Positions 1 to 4,591 of a DNA stretch of 5,170 nt are shown one piece after another. The stretch is from positions 1-5,170 of the forward strand of contig CALFSV010000247.1 in the NCBI GenBank assembly GCA_937916485.1, read 5' to 3'. The notes under the pieces are model-generated. The model ran no database searches and had not been told where the DNA came from. It saw only the letters and a list, made by a program, of their open reading frames with translations. A program made the translations under genes and the position numbers. This DNA comes from an uncultured Paracoccaceae bacterium (lineage in GTDB: Bacteria > Pseudomonadota > Alphaproteobacteria > Rhodobacterales > Rhodobacteraceae). Numbering within the stretch: position 1 is the stretch's first letter; each line of letters opens with the position of its first letter.

Positions 1-101
1 TCCGCGATGGGCAGGTCACCTTCGACAACTACGGCAAACTGACCGAGTTTGCGGACTTTGATCCGACCTACCTCGATCAGGTCGGGCCGATCCTGGCCTG
101 A
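1..101 (+). CDS. C-terminal end of an unidentified protein (5' truncated by window)
   Basis: The third forward frame is open from the window edge to a TGA at 99-101 and gives about 32 residues, starting RDGQVTFDNYGKLTEF and ending in DQVGPILA. The other two forward frames stop earlier (TGA at 40-42 and 58-60), and base choice in this frame is typical of the neighbouring genes, so I read it as a genuine gene end. The fragment is soluble-looking, with several acidic and aromatic residues and no membrane segment. I do not recognise the family and assign no function. The gene runs in the same direction as the SulP gene that follows after an 88-bp gap, so co-transcription is possible but unproven. 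Confidence 0.6.
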   Translation, partial: RDGQVTFDNYGKLTEFADFDPTYLDQVGPILA

Positions 102-189
102 CAGTGCGCGACCGCCGCCGACCAAGGGGCAAAGGTCACGTGTCGGTTACAGAATTGTGTTCGCCGCACCAAGGGTATTAGCTGTCATC

Positions 190-1455
190 ATGAAACCCAA
201 AATTCTGACGACGCTGGCGACATATGATCGTCAGCAATTTGCCGGCGATGTGGCGGCCGGGGTGACAGTGGCCATGGTGGCCCTGCCGCTAAGCCTGGCC
301 ATTGCCATCGCCTCGGGCGCGGCGCCGGAAAAGGGGCTGGTGACGGCCATTGTGGCCGGTTTCCTGATCTCGCTTCTAGGCGGCAGCCGGGTGCAGATTG
401 GCGGGCCGACGGGGGCTTTTATCGTTGTCGTCTTTGGCGTGATTGTCGAACATGGCTATGACGGGCTGGTGCTTGCCACCTTCATGGCCGGCCTCATCAT
501 GTTGGTGGCAGGGTATCTGCGGGCCGGAAACCTTGTGTCCTTTGTGCCCGAACCGGTCATCAACGGGTTCACCATCGGCATCGGGATCATCATCGCGACA
601 AGCCAACTCAAGGATCTGTTCGGCCTGTCCGTCGATCAGGTCCCGGCCGAGTTCATTGGCAAGATCGAGGCCCTTTGGACCGCCCGCGATACGCTGAGCC
701 TCTATGCCCTTGGGATCGGTCTTGTGACGATGCTGCTGATCGTCGTCCTGCGCCGTCTGGCACCGAAATATCCGGGGTTGATCGTGGCGGTTGGCGTCAC
801 CTCGGCCATCGTGGCCATTGCCGCCTTGCCGGTTGATACGATCTTTTCGAGGTTCGGTGCACTGCCTGCGACGCTTCCGATGCCGACCTTGCCCGTCATA
901 ACGCTTGACCGGGTGATTGAGCTTTTGCCCTCGGCCCTTGTCATCGCCTTTCTGGCAAGTGTCGAATCCTTGTTGTCGGCCATGGTAGCCGACCGGATGA
1001 TCGGCGGTTGTCACCGCCCGAATGCAGAGGTGCTGGCGCAGGGCTTTGCCAATATCGGATCGGCCCTGTTCAGCGGGCTTCCGGCCACCGGTGCCATTGC
1101 CCGGACCGCCACGAATGTCCGCGCCGGTGGCCGGACCCCGGTGGCGGGGATCGTGCATGCGGTGACGATCTTGCTCGTGATGCTGGTGGCGGCCCCCGTC
1201 GCGGGCTATCTGGCTATGCCTGCGCTGGCGGGCCTTTTGATCCTGACGGCCTGGAACATGAGCGAGCCGCACAAGTGGCGGGGCTATTTGCAGGCCCGCC
1301 CGACAGACGTCTTCCTTTTGTTGCTCACGCTGGTCCTGACGGTACTTGCCGACCTCACAGTGGCCATCGGGACCGGCGTGGGGCTTAGCCTGTTGCTCCG
1401 GCTGCGAGGGCAAAGGGCACCCAAGGAAGAGGATTGGACACCGCCGGATCGCTAG
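190..1455 (+). CDS. SulP/SLC26 family anion transporter lacking a STAS domain
   Basis: Inner-membrane carrier of the SulP (SLC26) family, which moves anions such as sulfate, bicarbonate or dicarboxylates; the substrate cannot be read from sequence. The 421 residues contain the whole transmembrane domain. TM1 carries ALPLSLAIAIASGAAPEKGL (31-50). TM3 starts with GGPTGAF (71-77). FVPEPVINGFTIGIG lies at 118-132. TM8 has FLASVESLLSAMVADRM with the family glutamate at E259, and the TM10 region has GFANIGSALFSGLPATGAIA (285-304). The protein ends some 17 residues after the last helix (charged tail RGQRAPKEEDWTPPDR), so the usual cytoplasmic STAS domain of roughly 100-150 residues is absent; family members are commonly 500-570 aa. 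A frameshift is unlikely because the next gene faces it 20 bp away. I chose ATG 190 because it begins a normal SulP N-terminus. The frame is open back to an ATG at 49, but that would overlap the upstream gene and add a non-family extension. The ribosome site is weak (AAGGG at 171-175). An in-frame GTG at 157 is an alternative start. Confidence 0.9.
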   Translation: MKPKILTTLATYDRQQFAGDVAAGVTVAMVALPLSLAIAIASGAAPEKGLVTAIVAGFLISLLGGSRVQIGGPTGAFIVVVFGVIVEHGYDGLVLATFMAGLIMLVAGYLRAGNLVSFVPEPVINGFTIGIGIIIATSQLKDLFGLSVDQVPAEFIGKIEALWTARDTLSLYALGIGLVTMLLIVVLRRLAPKYPGLIVAVGVTSAIVAIAALPVDTIFSRFGALPATLPMPTLPVITLDRVIELLPSALVIAFLASVESLLSAMVADRMIGGCHRPNAEVLAQGFANIGSALFSGLPATGAIARTATNVRAGGRTPVAGIVHAVTILLVMLVAAPVAGYLAMPALAGLLILTAWNMSEPHKWRGYLQARPTDVFLLLLTLVLTVLADLTVAIGTGVGLSLLLRLRGQRAPKEEDWTPPDR

Positions 1456-1480
1456 GGTGACAGTGCCGTAGCATCCTAGC
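1451..1480. terminator. Hairpin joining the two convergent stop codons
   Basis: Bases 1451-1459 (GCTAGGGTG) pair with 1472-1480 (CATCCTAGC) over nine positions, with a single G-U wobble on the plus strand and a 12-nt loop. The TAG of the SulP gene (1453-1455) lies in one arm and the complement of the TAG of the facing gene (1476-1478) lies in the other. Neither side has a clear T-tract, so an intrinsic terminator is only a suggestion; protection of mRNA 3' ends is equally possible. On the minus-strand transcript the wobble becomes an A-C mismatch, so the fold is better on the SulP transcript. Confidence 0.4.
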
Positions 1481-1901
1481 CGCCCTGTCCCAGCATGGCG
1501 ATCCAGGCCAAAACCAGGGCTATGCCCATGATCCAGTAGAACGATGCTCCGATGGTCGGCAGGCTCCACGAGGGGCGTTGCGTGATCGTGCCGTCCGGTG
1601 CCGCGACCTTGATCTTGACCTTGCGCGGCAGGAACGAAAGCAGGTTCATGGCGATGCTGCTCTGATCGGGCTTTCCCGTCGGCACATCAATAAAGCGTTC
1701 CAAAAGGGCCTCCAGCCGCTTGCGCGCCGGACCTTCGGGGAGGGATGCAAGTTCCGACGCCTCACTCCACGGATCCACGCCAAGCCGGGCGAACATCGAC
1801 CGGACGGTGACGTCTGTGCCCCGGGCATCCTCGCCCACAGCGGCCCCAAGGAAACGCTCAAAGACCGGATCCTGGCCAAGTTGCAGTCTGGCATCTGCCA
1901 T
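1476..1901 (-). CDS. Conserved hypothetical protein with a C-terminal membrane anchor
   Basis: A 141-residue protein of unknown function. Residues 11-72 form a helical soluble domain (DPVFERFLGAAVGED at 11-25, SMFARLGVDPWSEASELASL at 35-54, then ARKRLEALLERFIDVP at 59-74). From memory this resembles a pattern of uncharacterised proteobacterial proteins: a short FL-x-A-x-x-GED segment followed by L-x-x-DPW-x-EA-x-x-LA-x-LP. A basic stretch (PRKVKIKV, 92-99) precedes one hydrophobic helix at about 116-137, which ends four residues before the C-terminus (GQGG). This is the layout of a tail-anchored inner-membrane protein with its domain in the cytoplasm. The start at 1901 is preferred because AGGAG sits six bases upstream; an in-frame start at 1937 lacks that support and would only add MDGPTGTRQEND. 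It converges on the SulP gene and diverges from the cupin gene, so it probably has its own promoter in 1902-2148. No enzymatic motif is visible. Confidence 0.8.
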   Translation of the reverse strand: MADARLQLGQDPVFERFLGAAVGEDARGTDVTVRSMFARLGVDPWSEASELASLPEGPARKRLEALLERFIDVPTGKPDQSSIAMNLLSFLPRKVKIKVAAPDGTITQRPSWSLPTIGASFYWIMGIALVLAWIAMLGQGG

Positions 1902-2022
1902 GTCGTTCTCCTGTCTGGTACCTGTCGGACCATCCAAAGTGTGGTGCGAAGGTCGTGGGAGGATACCGCTTCGCGACGGTCACGGTGCTGACGCAGATCA
2001 GCCCCTTGGGAGGACGGCCGCC

Positions 2023-2064
2023 ATGCAGAACGCGCGGTCGCACAAAGATGACCATACTTGCTAA
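2023..2064 (+). CDS. Possible 13-residue leader peptide
   Basis: ATG at 2023 follows a strong GGAGG (2009-2013) by nine bases and opens a 13-codon frame, MQNARSHKDDHTC, ending in TAA at 2062-2064. It lies 84 bp upstream of the cupin start and is followed by the inverted repeat at 2081-2098, an arrangement that could serve as a translated leader. The peptide has no run of one amino acid that would point to classical attenuation. The only support is the ribosome site and position, so a chance match is quite possible. Confidence 0.2.
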   Translation: MQNARSHKDDHTC

Positions 2065-2080
2065 CCCGGATCAGTGCGGA

Positions 2081-2098
2081 TGCACCCGCCTTGGTGCA
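2081..2098. repeat. 6-6-6 inverted repeat upstream of the cupin gene
   Basis: TGCACC (2081-2086) and GGTGCA (2093-2098) are perfect inverted copies separated by six bases, 50 bp before the cupin GTG. It could be a binding site for a dimeric repressor or a small RNA hairpin after the micro-ORF. No regulator gene is visible in the window to pair with it. Confidence 0.3.
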
Positions 2099-2148
2099 GT
2101 CATGTGGTTGTTGCCGGTTTAGGACAACGCAACTGAAAGGGGCCCGTC

Positions 2149-2568
2149 GTGATCGGATTTCATGCAAATATCGAAGAGCTGACCGAAGAGAACGCAAACT
2201 TCCGACGGGTTCTTTATTCCGGGTCCAAGCTGCAACTGGTCCTGATGTCGCTTTTGCCGGGCGAAAAGATCGGCGGTGAAATTCACGCGGACACCGATCA
2301 GTTCTTTCGGGTCGAAAAGGGCAAGGGCCGGGTCGTGATCGACGGGGCGACTCACAAGATCAAGGCAGGGGACGGCTTCGTCGTTCCGGCCGGGGCCCAT
2401 CACAACGTGATCTGCACGGGTCACAATTCCCTCAAGCTTTATACGATTTACGGCCCACCCCATCACGAAGACCTGCTGATCCAAAGGACCAAGGCCGAGG
2501 CCGACGCATCTGACGAGACCTTTGATGGCGAGGCCACCGAACACGCCCCCGAGGTGGTTCAGGTCTAG
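2149..2568 (+). CDS. Small single-domain cupin protein
   Basis: A 139-residue cytoplasmic cupin (one beta-barrel) with no signal peptide or membrane segment. The first motif region is PGEKIGGEIHADTDQFFRVE (37-56) followed by KGKG, and the second is GDGFVVPAGAHHNV (74-87). Likely metal ligands are H46 and H84 or H85. The canonical H-x-H...E of motif one is replaced by H46-x-D48 with Q51 near the glutamate position. From memory, an E-x-H-x-x-x-DQF pattern is typical of one subgroup of stand-alone small cupins, whose substrate is generally unknown. The segment LKLYTIYGPPHHEDLLIQRTKAEAD (95-119) is also characteristic of that subgroup. The last 20 or so residues are acidic and probably disordered. 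The start is GTG at 2149 with GAAAGGGG about eight bases upstream; the next in-frame methionine (residue 33) would cut into the barrel. It may be an isomerase, a dioxygenase or a binding protein, and the sequence does not decide which. Confidence 0.85.
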   Translation: MIGFHANIEELTEENANFRRVLYSGSKLQLVLMSLLPGEKIGGEIHADTDQFFRVEKGKGRVVIDGATHKIKAGDGFVVPAGAHHNVICTGHNSLKLYTIYGPPHHEDLLIQRTKAEADASDETFDGEATEHAPEVVQV

Positions 2569-2577
2569 ATCATTGGT

Positions 2578-2609
2578 CATCGCAAATTCGGACGATGCGT
2601 CCGGCGATG
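2578..2609 (+). terminator. Nested hairpin between the cupin and DUF883 genes
   Basis: CATCGC (2578-2583) pairs with GCGATG (2604-2609), and directly inside it CGGACG (2589-2594) pairs with CGTCCG (2598-2603) around the triplet ATG. That gives 12 perfect base pairs broken only by a five-base bulge (AAATT, 2584-2588) on the 5' side. It starts ten bases after the cupin stop. The following bases are C- and A-rich rather than a T-tract, so it may be a factor-dependent terminator, a 3'-end stabiliser, or a 5' leader structure for the DUF883 operon. Confidence 0.4.
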
Positions 2610-2646
2610 CCTTCCCATCAAAACCAACGAAACCAAGGAACTTACA

Positions 2647-2958
2647 ATGACACATGACACCAAATCCGCCGCCAAAAGTGCCGCCACTTCCGACTACGAG
2701 GCGGTGACCCAACAGCTGGCTGCCCTGCGCGAAGACATGGCCCGCCTCGCTGACACCGTCTCTGGCATTGCCGGACGCCGTACCAGCAGCATTGCGTCGG
2801 ACATTGCCGAAGGCTTTGGCGAGGCGCGCCGCTACACCGAACGCACCGGCAAGACCGCCGAGGATCAGTTGGAAGCCTCGGTTGCCGCCCATCCCTTGCT
2901 GGCCATTGGCCTCGCGGCCGGGGCTGGATTGCTTGTCGGGGCGATGTCGCGTCGGTGA
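2647..2958 (+). CDS. DUF883/YqjD-family membrane-anchored protein
   Basis: A 103-residue protein of the YqjD/ElaB/YgaM type (DUF883). In E. coli these are stationary-phase inner-membrane proteins reported to bind ribosomes through the N-terminal part; that role is family knowledge and not shown here. Residues 1-15 are Ser/Ala/Lys-rich, and about 16-80 form a long amphipathic, probably coiled-coil helix (YEAVTQQLAALREDMARLAD, 17-36). The C-terminus has the family hallmark VAAHPLLAIGLAAGAGLLVG (79-98) ending AMSRR, a single membrane anchor closed by basic residues. Length matches the family. The start is supported by AAGGAA (2635-2640) six bases before ATG. The stop overlaps the GTG start of the next gene (GTGA, 2955-2958), which implies translational coupling. 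Confidence 0.9.
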   Translation: MTHDTKSAAKSAATSDYEAVTQQLAALREDMARLADTVSGIAGRRTSSIASDIAEGFGEARRYTERTGKTAEDQLEASVAAHPLLAIGLAAGAGLLVGAMSRR

Positions 2959-3359
2959 ACCGGTTTCTGCTGGATCGCCTCCTGCGCGTCGAAAACGCGG
3001 CCGAGGAGGCCGGGCACAAGGTGCTGTCCCGCCTCCTTCTGGGAGTGTCGGGATGTCTGACCGCGCTTGCGGGCCTTGGGTTTCTGTGCGCGTCGTCCTT
3101 TCTTGCGCTGAGCCCTGTGCTGGGGGCGGGTTGGGCGACGTTTGTCATTGGTGCGGGGCTGATGGTTTTGGCCGGCGTCCTTTTGGCCCTGTCAGGGCGG
3201 CGGTCGTCAAATCCGGCGCCAAAGCCCGTGCCAAAGCCCGTGCCCGCAGCACCGCCACCTTCGCCATCCGCCGCCGAGGCCGCCGAGACAGGCTCGATCA
3301 TCGCCTTTACCGCGGCCTTTGTCTTGGCCCGGTATCTGGCCGGTGAAAAGCACGACTGA
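2955..3359 (+). CDS. Holin-like / YqjE-type small membrane protein
   Basis: A 134-residue membrane protein with an N-terminal amphipathic segment (1-26) and two strong transmembrane helices (about 28-52 and 57-80). These are followed by a Pro/Ala-rich linker with a PKPV duplication (89-96) and a third, shorter hydrophobic stretch (SIIAFTAAFVLARYLAG, 114-130) before a charged end. This two-helix form next to a DUF883 gene matches the YqjE-like group that profile libraries often label as phage holin superfamily. In this setting it is more likely a chromosomal envelope or stress protein than a lysis protein, since no endolysin or other phage gene is present. The GTG start at 2955 is chosen because it overlaps the upstream stop and keeps the amphipathic N-terminus; its ribosome site is poor, consistent with coupling. 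The third hydrophobic segment after a Pro-rich linker is not typical of the short family members I know. Confidence 0.75.
   Translation: MNRFLLDRLLRVENAAEEAGHKVLSRLLLGVSGCLTALAGLGFLCASSFLALSPVLGAGWATFVIGAGLMVLAGVLLALSGRRSSNPAPKPVPKPVPAAPPPSPSAAEAAETGSIIAFTAAFVLARYLAGEKHD
3219..3242 (+). repeat. Exact 12-bp tandem duplication
   Basis: CCAAAGCCCGTG occurs twice in a row and is in phase with the holin-like gene, encoding PKPV-PKPV in its linker. Identity at the DNA level suggests recent slippage; copy number may vary between strains without disturbing the frame. Confidence 0.8.
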
Positions 3360-3387
3360 GGTCCGGGGCCACATTCCGGATGGGACC
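3360..3387 (+). terminator. Weak hairpin after the holin-like gene
   Basis: GGTCC (3360-3364) can pair with GGACC (3383-3387), starting at the base after the TGA, and a short C/T-rich stretch with TTTT follows at about 3394-3398. The stem is only five base pairs with a large loop, so this is a weak terminator candidate. Confidence 0.2.
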
Positions 3388-3425
3388 GCCTGCCTTTTCC
3401 AGTTTGCGCCAAATCAAAGTCTGCG

Positions 3426-3440
3426 ATCCGGCAACCGGAT
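3426..3440. promoter_or_regulatory. Palindrome upstream of the YeeE-like gene
   Basis: ATCCGG-CAA-CCGGAT is a perfect 6-bp inverted repeat around a three-base centre, ending 30 bp before the start codon at 3471. This spot suits an operator or a small hairpin in the 5' leader. I found no clear -35/-10 elements around it. Confidence 0.3.
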
Positions 3441-3470
3441 AGGTCCAAGCGGCAAGCAAGGGGCCAAGAT

Positions 3471-4535
3471 ATGCTGGAAGACCTGATTGAGCTTTACGGG
3501 GCCGGAACGGTCCTGATGTGGGCGGGCGCATTGGTGGGGGTCATCTTTGGCGCCGCCGCCCAGCATTCGCGGTTTTGTCTCCGGGCGGCCACGGTCGAGG
3601 TTGCCGGGGGCCATCTTGGCCCGCGTCTGTCGATCTGGCTTATCGCCTTCAGCGCCGGCGTGCTGACGGTGCAGACCGCGATCAGCGGCGGTTGGCTGGA
3701 TGTCAGCGAGGCGCGGCAGCTCGCGTCGGTCGGCAGCCTGTCGGGGGCTGTGATCGGGGGGCTGATGTTCGGGGTTGGGATGATCCTCGCGCGGGGCTGC
3801 GCCAGCCGGCTTCTGGTTCTGTCGGCGACCGGAAATCTGCGGGCGATTGTGACGGGGCTGGTCCTGACGCTGGTGGCCCAAGCCTCGCTCAGGGGGGTCC
3901 TGTCGCCGTTGCGCGAAAACCTTGCGGCACTTTGGACGGTGCAGGGGGGCAGCGCACGCAACCTGCTTGATATCACCGGCATCTCATCGTCTTTCGCCGC
4001 GATCCTGGCCGGGATCATTCTGGCCCTTGCCCTTGTCTGGGGCCACCGGACCGGCGTTCAGGTCAGCCGGGCCATCGCGGCGGCCCTCGTCGGGGCGGTT
4101 GTCGGGGCGGGGTGGCTGTTCACCTATCTGATCGCCCAGAACGCTTTTGACGTTGTGGCGATTTCGTCGGTGACCTTTACAGGGCCGTCAACCGACACCC
4201 TGATGGGCCTTGTGAACGCGCCCAATCTGCCCCTTGGCTTTGGGATCGGCCTTGTGCCGGGGGTGTTCTTCGGGGCGGGCGCCATGGCGCTGCTGACCCA
4301 TGACGCGAGGATCGAACGGTTCGGTCCCGACACCCCGATGGAGCGTTACCTGATCGGGGCCGGCCTCATGGGCTTTGGCAGCATGCTGGCCGGGGGCTGT
4401 GCCGTAGGGGCAGGTATGTCGGGCGGGGCGATCTTTTCGCTGACTGCATGGGTCGCGATTTTCGCCATGTGGGCGGGCGCGATGATCACTCATCGCCTCA
4501 TGACGCAGGGCCAGCCCCAAAGCGTCGCCGCCTAG
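3471..4535 (+). CDS. YeeE/YedE family sulfur-compound transporter (TsuA-like)
   Basis: A 354-residue polytopic inner-membrane protein of the YeeE/YedE family (Sulf_transp domain), whose studied members take up thiosulfate. Two pseudo-symmetric halves are visible. The first has GALVGVIFGAAAQHSRFCLR (19-38) and GGLMFGVGMILARGCASRLL (96-115). The second has LPLGFGIGLVPGVFFGAGAM (253-272) and GAGLMGFGSMLAGGCAVGAG (297-316). Cysteines C36, C110 and C310 sit in these motifs at positions that correspond by order and context to the three cysteines shown to matter in the Spirochaeta thermophila thiosulfate transporter TsuA. I count roughly nine hydrophobic helices. The ATG at 3471 follows AAGGGG (3458-3463) by seven bases. 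No small TsuB/SirA-like sulfur-carrier gene is next to it: upstream is the holin-like gene and downstream a convergent ABC gene, so it appears monocistronic or the last gene of the preceding operon. Thiosulfate or another reduced sulfur species is the likely substrate. Confidence 0.9.
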   Translation: MLEDLIELYGAGTVLMWAGALVGVIFGAAAQHSRFCLRAATVEVAGGHLGPRLSIWLIAFSAGVLTVQTAISGGWLDVSEARQLASVGSLSGAVIGGLMFGVGMILARGCASRLLVLSATGNLRAIVTGLVLTLVAQASLRGVLSPLRENLAALWTVQGGSARNLLDITGISSSFAAILAGIILALALVWGHRTGVQVSRAIAAALVGAVVGAGWLFTYLIAQNAFDVVAISSVTFTGPSTDTLMGLVNAPNLPLGFGIGLVPGVFFGAGAMALLTHDARIERFGPDTPMERYLIGAGLMGFGSMLAGGCAVGAGMSGGAIFSLTAWVAIFAMWAGAMITHRLMTQGQPQSVAA

Positions 4536-4553
4536 ATCAGGCAGGGGGGCCTA

Positions 4554-4591
4554 CGGGGACGGATCGCTACCCTGTCACAACCCCGTCCCCG
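4554..4591. terminator. Inverted repeat at a convergent gene junction
   Basis: CGGGGACGG (4554-4562) and CCGTCCCCG (4583-4591) are perfect 9-bp inverted copies with a 20-base loop. They lie between the YeeE-like gene and the facing ABC gene, and the right arm is inside the last codons of the ABC gene, whose TAG (4569-4567) falls in the loop. The structure could end transcription in both directions, but there is no T-tract. Confidence 0.45.

Larger units (their letters stand above)
1902..2148. promoter_or_regulatory. Divergent intergenic region
   Basis: This 247-bp gap separates the minus-strand tail-anchored protein gene from the plus-strand cupin gene, so promoters for both should lie here. 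I could not find a -35/-10 pair close to the housekeeping consensus on either strand. It holds a micro-ORF (2023-2064), a 6-6-6 inverted repeat (2081-2098), and a weaker 5-bp inverted repeat (GTTGT 2107-2111 with ACAAC 2124-2128) next to the cupin ribosome site. A further pair, GCGAAG 1946-1951 with CTTCGC 1969-1974, lies nearer the minus-strand gene. Confidence 0.4.

Noticed and set aside
155..181. Possible promoter TTGTGT (155-160) with TATTAG (176-181) before the SulP gene
   Set aside because: Both boxes match poorly, the spacing is only 15 bases, and the transcript would start almost at the ATG. There is not enough support to call it.
49..189. N-terminal extension of the SulP protein from an ATG at 49
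   Set aside because: It would overlap the upstream gene by 53 bases and encode an Arg/Pro/Ser-rich stretch foreign to the family; ATG 190 gives a normal SulP start.
376..1569. Long minus-strand open frame (397 codons) opposite the SulP gene
   Set aside because: Its translation is rich in His, Arg, Gln, Asp and Gly with no domain pattern, and it lies antisense to an unmistakable transporter. High GC content produces such frames.
1902..1937. Twelve-residue N-terminal extension of the tail-anchored protein
   Set aside because: The internal ATG at 1901 has AGGAG at ideal distance, while the upstream ATG at 1937 has no comparable ribosome site.
2119..2892. Minus-strand open frame (257 codons) opposite the cupin and DUF883 genes
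   Set aside because: It is antisense to two recognisable families and crosses their intergenic gap. No good ribosome site or family resemblance is visible.
2955..3359. Phage lysis cassette suggested by the holin-like protein
   Set aside because: There is no endolysin, spanin or structural phage gene, and the partner is a chromosomal DUF883 protein, so a YqjE-like housekeeping role fits better.
2642..3448. Minus-strand open frame (268 codons) opposite the DUF883 and holin-like genes
   Set aside because: The product is Arg/Pro/Ser-rich low-complexity sequence, typical of a reverse-strand frame in GC-rich DNA.
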